Below are positions 1 through 10,720 of a stretch of 64,000 bases of DNA, in pieces; the first letter of the stretch is position 1, and each line of letters opens with the position of its first letter. This DNA comes from Euclidia mi (taxonomy: Eukaryota; Arthropoda; Insecta; Lepidoptera; Erebidae). The notes below the pieces were generated by a model that ran no database searches, was not told the origin of the DNA, and worked only from the letters and a program-made list of their open reading frames with translations. Both the position numbers and the translations under genes were made by a program. The stretch spans positions 41,851,598 to 41,915,597 of the forward strand of contig OX123182.2 of NCBI GenBank assembly GCA_944739405.2, written 5' to 3'.

Positions 1-540
1 CACGACTCGCCTCACACCCAACCAAAAGTACATTATTAAAATATGGGCTTTAAGTATTGCTCTTTAGGTGAGAGTTTCTAAACATTGGCACAAAAATTAG
101 CAGACAGCTCGCTGTGTGCTAAATGTTGCCTTAAAACTGCCCCTGAGAGGAGTTTATTGCGACATAGCGCGCGAAATATTAAGTATTTCTTATTTGTTGT
201 GTGTGTGGTGTATCTGAGTAAGGGTTAAAGTATTTAAACAGTAAAAAAAAAACACGATGGCTAGCGGAGATTGATTGCTTAAATGGAAAACTTGAGCTCA
301 CGTACAATTGTACTTATAAGCTATCAGTGATGGTAAGAAGCAACCAGCAATCTATATTTTGCCATTGAAAACGGCCATTCATCCGATTTGACTGTATTGA
401 ATAGTGAAAAGTCGGTGTAAGCTCTGTTCAGGTTGACGAATGAGAAGTCACGCTTAGTAAAAGTAAAGCTTAGTAAAGATGCACTGTGGTTCTTTTTTCA
501 CAAGATTTTTATACAGACTCACTTACTTTCTAACATGTTT
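1..540. other. AT-rich sequence, no gene recognised
   Basis: I see no coding potential, splice-bounded exon or recognised repeat here, apart from a short A-run near 241. It lies downstream of the last visible exon of the minus-strand transporter gene, so it could be intron or 3' flank of that gene. Confidence 0.4.
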
Positions 541-544
541 ACAA

Positions 545-1195
545 GCAAGTGAGGGCAACCTACTGGCGTGCCGAAGGTCGCGGGTTCGATTCCCGCCCAA
601 GGCAAACATTTGTGTTGGCACATATATGGTTGTCTTAGGGTGCGTTTCCACAGAAGCGGAGCTGGGCGGAGTTCAGCGGAGCAGAGCTGTGTAAATAGGT
701 AGGTGTTTCCACTAAAGCTGCGCAAAGATGAGCGGTGCAGGGCTGGGCTATGTAGCTGGGTGAAGTGGAGCCGAGCGGAGTTGAGAAGACCGGGGCGGGC
801 CAAAGCTCAATCTAGCGGAGCGCTGCCAAACAAACTCCCGCACCTGACGTCGCGTTACCCCTCTCAGCCCTGCTCCACCCCGCGCAACCCCGCTCTACTG
901 CGCGCATCCTCGCTCTACATCGCACAGCCCCGCTTCACCCACACAGCACAGCTCCACTAAGCTCGACACCGCTGTGCCCCGCTTATCTCCGCGCACCATA
1001 CATTTTAATGTAAATCTTCTCAACTCCGCTAACACCGTTACCACTGAATCAGAGCGGAGATGAGATGTGTATTTTGAGCAATGTGATTGGTCAATCTTTA
1101 TAAGTTTCCGCTCAGCTCCGCGCAGCACAGCTTCTATGGAAACGCACCCTTAGTCTGGGTGTTTCTATGTACAATATGTATTTGCTTCGTACAAT
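545..1195 (+). repeat. tRNA-derived SINE split by a MITE
   Basis: Bases 575-600 carry a Pol III B-box-like stretch (GGGTTCGATTCCCG) followed by CAAGGCAAACATTTGTGTTGG. This is the head and early body of a lepidopteran tRNA-type SINE. The body stops at 637 and resumes after 1151 (TCTGGGTGTTTCTATGTAC...). The gap is exactly filled by the TIR element at 638-1150, so the SINE was there first. Confidence 0.65.
638..1150. mobile_element. PIF/Harbinger-like MITE with TTA target duplication
   Basis: The 513-bp element begins GGGTGCGTTTCCA and ends with the exact reverse complement TGGAAACGCACCC. It is flanked on both sides by TTA, the 3-bp target site typical of PIF/Harbinger transposons. The terminal similarity continues imperfectly (AGAAGC, then GCTG/GCGGAG). 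The interior is unusually GC-rich, with a repeated GCGGAGCTG / CAGCTCCGC theme on both sides of the centre. The short open frames across it are products of this repetition, not genes. No transposase is present. Confidence 0.8.
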
Positions 1196-1199
1196 TGTG

Positions 1200-4100
1200 T
1201 GGTGACTATGTGCTAGGATATTAGGTTTATTATTATATAATCTATAATATTTATTTAGACGTGACTGTAAGTAGGTGCACGTCAAAGTTCTTTATCTGCC
1301 CAAAACACAGGCCCCAAATTATTGGGAGATTAGGATGCTAAGATAATGCAATCGTATATAAGCAATACGTATGTACAAAACTTTTGTAATTTTTATACCT
1401 TTTAGCACGACCAACAAATAACAATTATTATTTTAAGTACGAGTAAAAATGTCCACATCACAATAGCTATTGCTAAATAACATGTAGTTACTTTTCTTCT
1501 TAGGAAATATATTTTTGAGCACAATATATATTCATAAAGTAACAATGTAGTTAGTTTATAAAAATATATTATGCTCAAAATATACAGTCATAAACTTGTC
1601 CTAGTAATCACGAATTGTTGTCTAGGGAAAAATTAAAATTCCGTCCTTTTAGTTACTTTAAACTTTTGGATTAGTAGTCACGTTGGTTATTCCACGCAAT
1701 AAGCATAACGTAAATTCTCAGACGCAACGTTGGTTTTGTAAAACAAACTGACAAAGAGGTAAAGCCTCTAAAATGTTTTAAGGAAATGAAAGTTGACGCT
1801 TACACTTCAAGTTGTCCCGAGGGGAGACCGAATACGGAAAGTCCCTCCACAATGACAAAGTTCCTGAAGCCTCAACAATCGTCAAAACATAATAATGTTA
1901 ACTGCTAACAAATTGTTACAAAGTAAATTGAAACAAAGAAGTTGTAAATAGCCCCGGAGCGAAGAAATAAGACGGATGTCGGGAAGTTTCCACCGTTGGA
2001 GTTAGCTAAGGCTCTCTATCTATACAGATACATCCAGATTGATATTGTAAGCGGAATAGGGTTATTCGAGTTGAAACTGCTGTTCCAATTTCAATGTTTG
2101 GTATGCAATAAATCTGTTTTGTGTTGCTTCGTATTGACTGAGGCACCTTATAGACGCTTCTTATTTTTACTTCGGCAAAGGAGCTTACTGAAATCAATTT
2201 ACTATTTATGTATTTTCCTACAGTTTATTTAAATTATTTATACAATAGTACCTGACGACTAGACAGCTATTTTAAGCCCTCAAGTTTTGGAGTTATAAGA
2301 CTAAATTGAGTCGAAGTCCTCTAACCTCACGTCTAAAAGATTGAGTCGTGACTTAAAATGCTTTATTTCTGTTTGAGCCCGAAGACACAGAGGTCTTGTG
2401 GCGATCGTCAAATTAAACATTCTGTTTGCCTCCTCTGACATAGAAACTACCTAATCAGATATCCATCTCACTTTTACTTTAGCTTAGCTCAGCATACCGA
2501 CTGAGACTTTTTACTAACAAAGGCTAGTAACTCTAGTATTGTTTCCATACCTGAGCCGTGTAAAATGAAGTCGATTATATTCTATAGAACTTAAACGACT
2601 GAATCTCTTGCATCACTAGTGCAGAAGCAGACTTATTCAGACTGAAATTCTCGATATTCACAACAAGCAACACATACCAAATGAAGGCAAACAAAAGTTA
2701 CACTTTATTGGCATATCAGAAATATCAGTAATATCAACAGCGTGTATATTTGATTAACATGCTCCTCGGTGCATAAAGGACCTCGTTACATAGACAGCAA
2801 TCACAGGGATAGACACACTGGGCAATATGGGACAGCTTTGTTAGCGTCTAAAATAGAGCTTGTGAAACAGATAACCTAATAGAGAACTGTTGTTAGAATA
2901 TCTCTTAGAATATGCGAATTGAACCTTTATATTAATAGAAATAAGATAAAATAACCTTAGTGATATAACTGTTCGCGGGAAAAATCTTGGAAATCTTATT
3001 TTTATGTTGTGCTTTAATTACCTTGCATTTATGAATTTGTCAGAGGTTGCAAAAAACAATACTCACACTGCACTGTACTTATTCATAAATATTGTTACAA
3101 AAGTTGCCCGAAAATCGTAAAACAAAGTGTAAAACAGCATCATGAAACTCAAAAGTAAAATAAGTGTTATCGTGTAGATAAGTATATATAAGTATGCTAC
3201 TATTGTGGTTCGGCTTCGGTTTGCTTTGCATTCTCACCACGTATGGGATATACAATTTGCTTAAGCTTGTTAGGTATTCTTATCCAATTTGTCCGGGATA
3301 TCAAATTATTTTTTGCCATGGAACTTTCTGTAACACCACAATACAATTTGGTAGCCAATCTTCCGATATATATACGTTTTATTTTTATGGCACTTATTAT
3401 ATATACAGTACCTACATATACTTCAAACATACATATTATTTATATACACTATAAACACTATTGCAATGTAATCGTAGCTATTTTATAGTTTTGGTGATGG
3501 TATCTTCATGATATATTGGCAAAATATTATTTCTGTGTGCGTAATGTAGTCGGGTAAATGATCTACGGCTAGTTTGATTGTCGGCGTAGCAATCTGACAC
3601 CAATCATGCTAAGATTTTACTTTTCTAAACCAACATCATACCCTTTCTTTTCACATCTTATACCATTTGTTTATTCTCTTCTCTTAACTGTGGGAAAAGA
3701 GTGAAATGAAAGGGTCTTGGGATACTCTCGCTCATCAAACAATTTCTTTTCTTACAATCAAAATTTTGCCGTTTTGTGTATAAAATAAATTAATATGTTC
3801 CTTTCATGACTTGCTACTTTGATTTGACATTCTGAAAGCTGATGTGGCTGCTTTGGTGGAGTCGATGTACCATGCTGTAAACAGCTTGGTTTCCAAGTTA
3901 TTTGTTTGTGGAATAGACCAAGCCCTCAAACTCAAGAACTGCGTTAATAATATAATATCCTAGTACAGCTCACATATTATGGTCATCCAAATCTAAGCAG
4001 AGCTTGTACAGTGGAAAACAGACAATTGAGATTAATAAAGATATTGAACACATAATTTTATTATACTTACTTATTTAATATCGAACTTCTAGAACATACG

Positions 4101-4687
4101 ATACACAGAGCACTACATAATGTTTACCTTTGTTTTTAATTACATATGCTATCTAATTAAATGTGCCAGATCCTTATTAACTTTATCATTTCTACGGGAG
4201 GTAATAATATTGTTTATAATCAGCATATTGCCAAAATAATATTTCCATTCGAGGATTAACGATTAATACCTGATAATTATGGCGATATCAAATCACCAGG
4301 GATAAATACGATTGCACAAAAAATCCGATAATGTGTTGACATGCAAATATGAATCCTACCGACTTGGCCAATTTCTTATGGTAAACAATAAGACTTTTTT
4401 AATTTAGAACTAAAATTATTTCAATGGTATTAAACAATTAAATAAAACATACCACATTCTTAAAATACATAACCAAATTAGGTAAACAGATAAAAATTAA
4501 TCGTGCTCATCACATAAAAAAATGTCCTGGGTTCTATTGAATCCACGATAAGAAAGTTTGGAAGATACTTCAGTAATATTTGATCATGCTTAGCGTGCCC
4601 AACAAGTACTACATTTCGTCTCGAATAAATCAGCAAAGGAATATTGTAATAAATATGTAGCATTTACATCAGCCATCGTTACCAGAC
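1200..4687. other. AT-rich non-coding stretch
   Basis: I looked on the minus strand for the next transporter exon (SLC26 membrane segments after the GSFSRSAV region, then STAS) and found none. The small open frames around 1996-2232 and 3194-3488 are low-complexity and have no family resemblance. It is probably intron or 3' flank of the transporter. Confidence 0.45.
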
Positions 4688-4701
4688 CAAACTCTTCAGC
4701 T

Positions 4702-4739
<38 letters not shown>

Positions 4740-4761
4740 AGATATCAAGCTGAAGAGTTTG
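4688..4761. repeat. Palindrome around an (AT)n run
   Basis: The 20-bp arm CAAACTCTTCAGCTTGATAT at 4688-4707 recurs as its reverse complement at 4742-4761, with an (AT)n microsatellite between. The right arm continues into the Helitron-like sequence at 4762-4848, so the left arm looks like a fold-back copy of the Helitron start. Confidence 0.8.
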
Positions 4762-4848
4762 TTTGTTTGTTTGGTTGAACGCGCTATGAGAGACGGGAGC
4801 GGAGCAGTAACCTTAAATAACGCGGGTGTAACTGCGGGCATCCTCTAG
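4762..4848 (+). mobile_element. Internally deleted Helitron remnant
   Basis: The stretch (GGTTGAACGCGCTATGAG ... GAGCGGAGCAGTAACC ... AACTGCGGGCATCCTCTAG|T) matches the layout of short non-autonomous lepidopteran Helitrons. It ends in CTAG followed by T, with a GC-rich stretch just before. The end lies 19 bp from the splice donor of transporter exon 6. Confidence 0.6.
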
Positions 4849-4867
4849 TCCAATATAAATAACTTAC

Positions 4868-5029
4868 CGGTATATAGCCCAGCGCCCGGTGTCCTGACTC
4901 CTGAAGCTTCGCTCACAGCGCTGCGACTGAAGGATCCGTTCACAGGCATCGATCTGAAGAATGAGCTGACCAAGTTGCACACTCCAAGAGCAACTATCTC
5001 TTGAGTGGCGTCTAGTGTTTTCCCTTTAG
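4868..5029 (-). CDS. SLC26 sulfate/anion transporter, exon 6 (last visible)
   Basis: On the minus strand an acceptor (ATATTTCAG|C) precedes 162 nt of open frame ending at a consensus donor (ACCG|GTAAGTT). The exon opens in phase with the G left by exon 5. It encodes about 54 residues, reading TLDATQEIVALGVCN, then SFFRSMPVNGSFSRSAV, then SEASGVRTPGAG. This region is diagnostic for SLC26/SulP carriers: a re-entrant segment just before the later membrane helices. The next exon should begin with the residues completing YTG and is not visible in 1-4867, so the last membrane helices and the cytoplasmic STAS domain are missing from this window. The exon has no internal methionine start, so it is found only by splice logic. 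Confidence 0.88.
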
Positions 5030-5369
5030 CTGAAATATGAAGTTGTAAGATGGTTATAGCACTACGATTTGTTTTAGTAGTGTATTATAAACATGCTAAC
5101 ACTAACATAAATGTAAAGAGTCTCAATGACGTAATTATTTTATACAGTTTATATTTGTGCCGGGGCCCTGACGTTTCGTCGAGGTTACACCAGCCGCGAT
5201 AACGTTACCTATCTGTAATAAAACCCAATAATTGTGTGATTGAGACCCCTAACATATGTATATACATAAAAGCTTATTATTTTCCAAGTGACTAATAACT
5301 TAAAGGTGACTAAATGTTTGCAACTAATAAAATAACTTGCTAGCAATTTAATATTTTGTGCCAGATTTT

Positions 5370-5970
5370 ATATACCGAATTCTTTTAAATCTTAGCGAGT
5401 TGCACTCAAATCACTATACCATTATATTAAATAAGATTCAAAACTAAGGGTGTTATAAAAACTAAAAACTAGCAGCTGCGTTTAGGTAGTGAATAAACTA
5501 TACATGTCAATTGAAATATTAGCCGAGAAGTTATAAATAATGACTTGGTGACTAATAATGGTAGTAGTAGGTTAGGTAGGTAGGTTATGTTAGGTTTTCT
5601 TGTGACCCTGTACTCAAAAAAAGCGTCTTATTTACATATACGAAACACTTCGTTTAAGATACAATTATTTACCAAATATTGAAATTTGTATTATTTATGA
5701 ATGCCTATTTTCTTTTTTTTATTCATCATCAAGTTTGCACTTAGATACTAATTCAGTTCCCAAAAAAAATACTGCTAGTTTAAATTAAAACGAATGCTAA
5801 CTTTAACTTATTACGATACTTCTTATAGCTGCCAACCCATTATATATGGTACCCACTCTAATTATTTTTGAAACTTGTATTCGTTTTACTTAGATGCCGC
5901 ATTAAATACATGCCATACATAAATACTAGTATGAGTGCAACTCGCTAAGATTTAAAAGAATTCGGTATAT
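5370..5970. mobile_element. MITE with 39-bp perfect terminal inverted repeats
   Basis: Bases 5370-5408 (starting ATATACCGAATTCTTTTAAA) are exactly repeated in reverse complement at 5932-5970. The 601-bp element is AT-rich and has no transposase. Target duplication is ambiguous because the ends are TATA-like; TA (Tc1/mariner type) would fit. It lies in the intron between exons 5 and 6. Confidence 0.8.
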
Positions 5971-7320
5971 GATATTGATTTAGTATTTGTATTTGTTAGT
6001 TGAAATTTAAATTGTGGTATTGTAATCAACTATATTGTCCCATAAATTACATAGAGTAGTTTTGTAGTAAACGGAATTGTCAGTACTAAGAAGATAATAA
6101 TATCGCCTATTGTAACTTGATATTACTAAATATTTTTGTGGTCGGCCGTTGTGCGCCAATTGTACCTTATTATATGGTTTTGTTGCGGCTAATGATGACA
6201 TAATAAATAAGGCTATGGATCTCGGCTTTACTTTAATAGTGGGAGAAACATTGCTAGGTAATTGACGGCTCTGTTGGTCTAGTAACCCAACCTAACAGCT
6301 AGGACGTAGGTCGGCTCTATATCCGCTCTAGATTTATTTTTATGGAAAAAGCATGATAATATGTGTTGTGTCTGAGTGTTAATCTAAATATTTTGTATTT
6401 AAAGATTTACAAATGTTTGTCAATGTTATCAGTTTTCTCACTGTGAGATTGATCTAAGCGTCACAAATTATATAACCAGCCCCTAAATTAAATTCAAGAA
6501 ATCAAATTATATATTATCTTTGAAAATATTAGCAATGCATGTACAGACTGATGTCATTAATTATCGTGCTCTTGACCCTATGAATAACAGCCCAGATTCA
6601 TTGTAGTTCGTATATAGTTGAAAATTGGTACGTGATTGGAATATATTTGTATGTAAATATATTACTACTCTGTAATAGTCGTGTATTTACTACTACCAAT
6701 TTTCATGTCTACGCAAATTATTCTAAAATTCTCATTGTATTTTAAATCGTTACCGTCAAACCCGAAAGGTCGTTTTGCATATAACTTATGGCTATTTATA
6801 AATATTATTTTTTCCAAGTAGATACGTAAATGTTGGAAACCAATAATTCCGAAAGAACAAATTGATGCCTCGATTTTTCAGAAATACAAGCTAAAATAAT
6901 CTTTAGTAAGATCACGAAAGGTCAACGGATCCCTGCTATACTACAAGAAATTTTGTATTTTTATATTATTTATTGTTACAGCCGCAATAGAAGAATACTA
7001 CACAGTCATATAGTCTATAAACACTATCTATTAAGATCCATGAAAACCATATGAAAACAGTCTGTTGACAGACAGATAGACTGACGGATAGCTGACGCTC
7101 ATTAATTGGTTCACATGACATTGATATAAAAGCGCCTACATATTTTGATAGCCTTTCGCTAAGTTTTTTTTTGCCATCTTCTTTTTATTTTTTCTATTAT
7201 TAGCTTTATAATACATTTGCAGAGGAAAATAAATATAACATGTGCCTATACGTGCATGATAGAGACTTAAATTATTTATTTCAGATTATATTATGGCGTT
7301 ACGAGATAGGCTTGGATACA
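5971..7320. other. Intronic AT-rich sequence
   Basis: Intron between transporter exons 5 and 6. No exon-like, RNA-gene-like or clear repeat structure was recognised. Confidence 0.5.
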
Positions 7321-7334
7321 CTGGAAGTGTAATC

Positions 7335-7450
7335 ATCATGTCAGCCTAGAGACGTCCACTGCTGGACATAGGCCTCCCCCAATGTTCTCCACACAGACCG
7401 ATCTTGAGCCGCCCGCATCCAACCGCGAGTGTAAATATTACGTTGCAAAT
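7335..7450 (+). repeat. LINE 3'-end remnant (CR1/Zenon-like)
   Basis: The stretch contains the phrase GACGTCCACTGCTGGACATAGGCCTCCCCCA, a recurring lepidopteran LINE 3' region, followed by CGCCCGCATCCAACCGCG. It is a truncated, non-coding copy. Confidence 0.5.
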
Positions 7451-7823
7451 TGGGCGAGGCTTATGTCCAGGAAAACGGGAGACTGATTGATTGATGGATT
7501 TATTTCCGATTTCCTCCCATTTCGCATCTACAGAGTCTTAGCCTAACAAGCTGCCGGTGAGTAATAAATTACTCACTTGAAATAACGCCGTGTAACTTTA
7601 AATTGTTGTTGTTTATTTTTTTGTACTGTAAAGAGTAACCTTGTAAGAGATCTATTGGCACCTTGATTACTTACAATATTGTAACAAAAAATCACGAGGT
7701 TTGTATCTATTTATCCTATTGGAACAGACATTTAATAAAGTAGTGTGTGAAAGACTTCAAATAAGGTTTCGAGGTTTCAATAGTAGGTACCTACCTACCC
7801 AATAATTTATTTGTTTTTTTTAT

Positions 7824-8075
7824 AGTCTCACGCCTGTATCCCCGAAGGGGTAGGCAGAGGTGTAATATTACACCCACATTTTGCCATGAGTTTTTAGGTC
7901 CCACGTTATAGGAGGCGAGCCTATTGCCGTGCCGGGCACATTACCAGACTCCGTGCTGCTACTGAGAATTTCCTAACGGAAAAACCCAATAACACTTTGC
8001 TCGACCCGGGAATCGAACCCGATACCTCCCAATCCCACGCGCACATTTATGTCGCGAGACCAACGAGGCAGTCAT
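7824..8075 (-). repeat. tRNA-derived SINE with TACAGGCGTGA tail
   Basis: Read on the minus strand, a tRNA-like head with B box (GGTTCGATTCCCGGGTC) at about 8010 is followed by the body (GTTATTGGGTTTTTCCGTTA). The tail is the conserved CTCTGCCTACCCCTTCGGGG with TACAGGCGTGAGACTA. It is nearly full length and belongs to the family also at 17545, 40590 and 53230. Confidence 0.75.
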
Positions 8076-8128
8076 TATATTTGTTGCATATAAATAATTA
8101 TTTTTAGTAGCATTATCGAAGGATAGCT

Positions 8129-8131
<3 letters not shown>

Positions 8132-8195
<64 letters not shown>

Positions 8196-8259
8196 AGGTA
8201 ATTTTGAGATAAATGTTCCTTGTTCGATACAAGGAACATTTATCTCAAAATTACCTTGT
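8132..8259. repeat. (TA)n run plus perfect 31-bp hairpin
   Basis: A TA microsatellite of about 60 bp is followed by a perfect inverted repeat. Arm 8193-8223 starts ACAAGGTAATTTTGAGATAA, the loop TCGAT is at 8224-8228, and the reverse-complement arm is 8229-8259. Such a long perfect stem with a 5-nt loop is not a normal transposon end and looks like a snap-back duplication. Confidence 0.9.
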
Positions 8260-8519
8260 ATTTAATAACCAAATTACTTTTTCTACGTTGAAATCTTTTT
8301 ATTTGTTTTTACAAACAACCGATATCTTATCAAACACTAAGGCGTATTTAATCTTATAATAATTTTTATTGACCTTTTTATTGTTAAACATAAATACTGA
8401 TGACTTATAATCATAATTATCGGTTCGGATTTCCGATCGAAATGGAACTAAAACGTCGATATGCAGTGGCTTAGCATAGTTACAGGATCATAATTATATA
8501 GTATAGTATATCTACGTTT

Positions 8520-8850
8520 TTCATCAGCTTCATGTTAGAAAAACTGTTTTGCAGCAGCTACATAGCTCTTATACAATTTGTCGACAACTGCACATTTCAA
8601 AACAGTTTAGAGTTAGCTACATGTAAAAAAAACTGTTTCCAATAGACTACATAGATCAGAAACAGTTTCTCCTCAGCAACATGAAATAAGTTTCTTATCG
8701 CCTACATAGATAGATTCCATCCAAAGGTTGCCTGGTAGAAATCGCTTTCAGCGATAAGGCCGCCCTTTGTACTCTACTTAGTTATAAGATTTCTAATAAT
8801 TTTTTTAATGTGTACAATAAAGTGTAAATAAATAAATAAATAAATCAATT
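8520..8850 (+). repeat. Degenerate AAACTGTTT/CTACAT repeats and LINE 3' tail
   Basis: From 8520 to 8715, short blocks combining AAACTGTTT (or its complement AAACAGTTT) with CTACATG/CTACATAG recur irregularly every 25-50 bp. They are followed by TTGCCTGGTAGAAATCGCTTTCAGCGATAAGGCCGCC, then AATAAAGTG and (AATA)n. This looks like the 3' end of a non-LTR retrotransposon, including its poly(A)-like signal. Confidence 0.55.
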
Positions 8851-8967
8851 AAATATACTTAAGTGATAACATTGTAGGTACTTTGTCCAAATATTATCTT
8901 GAAGCCGGGGGTGTACTATTTTCAGTTTTTAGGAACAAAAATTTAAGCACTTTAATATCGAACTCAC

Positions 8968-9132
8968 CGAAAGCCTTCGCAATGGCGACGTTTCCGAGGA
9001 TAGCCACTAGAGGCACCACGATGAGTCCAGTGCCGAGATATGAGAGCATCTCGCGAGCCGTGTAGAATGTGTCACCTACTGTTGTCTCGAATGCTGGTGG
9101 ACGAGGCCTCGGCAAGCCGGGTGTTATGTTAC
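8968..9132 (-). CDS. SLC26 sulfate/anion transporter, exon 5
   Basis: The minus-strand acceptor GAATCTAG|G and donor TTCG|GTGAGTT bound 165 nt. The exon joins exon 4 (G|GT makes glycine) and exon 6 (G|CT makes alanine) without a frame break. It encodes NITPGLPRPRPPAFETTVGD, then a membrane-spanning stretch YLGTGLIVVPLVAILGNVAI and AKAF. In the SLC26 family this is the loop with a GLPxxxPP motif followed by the helix carrying VPLVAILExxAIAKAF. A mariner transposon ends 43 bp upstream of the acceptor, so little native intron sequence is left for the branch point. Confidence 0.9.
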
Positions 9133-9175
9133 CTAGATTCAAAAGAAGTTGTAAATTAGTTGTATGAGATTTGTA

Positions 9176-10467
9176 CGAGGGTCAAACTGAAAGTTCTTAG
9201 AAAATCAAAAACTGATTACATTAGCCAGTTATTAGTTTTATTATATCTTTTCAAAATATTGTCCATTGACGTCAATACACCGCTGCATGCGATGGAACCA
9301 CTGGGAAAAGCACTTTGCCCACTCGTCCTTAGGGGTCTCTTCAATGGCATCGCGATACGCAGCCACCGCTTCTTCAGCATTCATAAACCGCTTTCCTTTA
9401 AGTTTTTCTTTAATTTTTGGAAATAAATAAAAATCACAAGGCGCGAGGTCGGGGCTATACGGCGGGTGACCCAGTAATTCAACGTTTGATGTCGCCAAAT
9501 AGTCGATCGTTCGCTTGGCGGTGTGCGACGAGGCGTTGTCGTGGTGAAGGAGGATCCTACTGCGAGGTCGTTTCTCTCGAACTTTTTCCAAGACAAGTGG
9601 CAAACAATTGGTAGTGTACCATTCTGCAGAAACTGTTTTTTGATCCTCTAACACAATTGTTGCGAAATGACCTATCCTTCCAAAGAACGAGGCCACCATT
9701 TTTTTTCCCGCACTTCGATCTCTCTTCACTTTAGTTGGCAACTCCTCGAAAGGAAACACCCACTGAGCAGATTGTCTTTTGGTTTCAGGATCATAACAGT
9801 AAATCCAGCCTTCGTCACCTGTTAGTATGTCGAACACAGCATTTGAGTCACCTCCGTTAAATCTTTCAATCATTTCACGGCACCAATCCACACGATGGAG
9901 TTTTTGAGCCTTAGTCAAATTATGAGGTATCCACCGGGCGCAAAGCTTCCTGACCGCTAAATGTTCGTGGAGGATTTTGTGCACTTGACTCATACCGATG
10001 CCTAAGCTTGTCCGAATCTGCTGATAGGTCACTCTTTTGTCAGTCTCTATCATACGCCGCACAACACAGATGTTATTTTCAGTCGTCGCCGTAGAAGGCC
10101 GTCCCTCACGTACATCATAAGTGAGATTAGTGCGACCACGTTTAAACTCATTAAACCAGTTGTAAACAGTCGCACGAGATGGGGCTTCATCGTGAAAGGC
10201 CAATCGTAGTCTATCATAACTTTCTTGTTGACTTAAATGACATCGAAAGTCATAAAAAATCATTGCACGAAAATTTTCTCGTGTTAAATTCATGTTGACG
10301 TGACACAGACAATTTTTAATTTGCCGCCAAATCGTAAAACAAATGACAAATGAATGAAATATATACTCAGTAATATTGGCAAAGAGTTCTATTTTCAAAT
10401 TTTAGAATATTTTTTTATTATATTGTTTATAAGTGGCCAGTTCTAAGAACTTTCAGTTTGACCCTCG
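9176..10467 (-). mobile_element. Complete mariner-type transposon (1,292 bp)
   Basis: Perfect 27-bp terminal inverted repeats (CGAGGGTCAAACTGAAAG then TTCTTAGAA) are at both ends, flanked on each side by a TA dinucleotide target duplication. The element contains one uninterrupted transposase gene in the same orientation as the host gene. Identical termini and an open ORF point to a young, possibly active copy. It lies in the intron between transporter exons 4 and 5. Confidence 0.95.
9241..10293 (-). CDS. Mariner transposase, intact
   Basis: The protein has 350 residues, the usual length for mariner transposases. I start it at MNLTREN rather than at the in-frame ATG 35 codons upstream, because family members begin close to the first helix-turn-helix. 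The N-terminal half carries two HTH units: residues about 20-55, ending ATVYNWFNEFKRGR, and about 88-110, TYQQIRTSLGIGMSQVHKIL. A WIPHNLT motif (the WVPHEL equivalent) follows at 121-127. The catalytic triad is complete: D160 in LTGDEGW, D252 in HHDNASSH, and D287 in YSPDLAPCD, with 34 residues between the last two (DD34D). No stop or frameshift was seen. It would cut and rejoin DNA at the CGAGGGTC inverted repeats with TA target choice. Confidence 0.95.
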   Translation of the reverse strand: MNLTRENFRAMIFYDFRCHLSQQESYDRLRLAFHDEAPSRATVYNWFNEFKRGRTNLTYDVREGRPSTATTENNICVVRRMIETDKRVTYQQIRTSLGIGMSQVHKILHEHLAVRKLCARWIPHNLTKAQKLHRVDWCREMIERFNGGDSNAVFDILTGDEGWIYCYDPETKRQSAQWVFPFEELPTKVKRDRSAGKKMVASFFGRIGHFATIVLEDQKTVSAEWYTTNCLPLVLEKVREKRPRSRILLHHDNASSHTAKRTIDYLATSNVELLGHPPYSPDLAPCDFYLFPKIKEKLKGKRFMNAEEAVAAYRDAIEETPKDEWAKCFSQWFHRMQRCIDVNGQYFEKI

Positions 10468-10589
10468 TATTTTGCTTTATCATTAAAGAAGCATCAGGAT
10501 TCATTTTGGCAGGAACCAAGGGTGACAAGGATAGTTGCATATATTTAAAAAGTAATTTCAACATGTGATAGTAATGTAAGTATATTACT

Positions 10590-10720
10590 AGACTTTGCCC
10601 ACAACTTCGACCGCGTGAATTCACCTAAACCTTCCTTAGGAATTACCCCGTTCGCTAGTTTTACAGTTTATCGCGTTTATACAGACAAGAAGAAAGGATT
10701 ATTTCATTTTATGATATGTG
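10590..10720 (+). repeat. Helitron-like remnant
   Basis: ACTAGACTTTGCCCACAACTTCGACCGCGTGAATTC resembles the 'ACTAG..GCCCGC..CTTCG..CGCGT' border phrase of non-autonomous lepidopteran Helitrons read from their 3' end. It is diverged and truncated. Confidence 0.4.

Noticed and set aside
575..600. Possible tRNA gene (GGTTCGATTCCCGCC)
   Set aside because: Only the T-loop/B-box region is tRNA-like; no acceptor stem closes and the rest is SINE body. The same holds at 36120, 37300, 40780 and 8000.
703..1128. Open frames on both strands, GC-rich
   Set aside because: They lie wholly inside the Harbinger-like MITE and reflect its GCGGAGCTG repetition.
3194..3488. 86-codon hydrophobic open frames (possible membrane peptide)
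   Set aside because: Low-complexity Tyr/Ile-rich translation of AT-rich DNA, overlapping frames on both strands, no family match.
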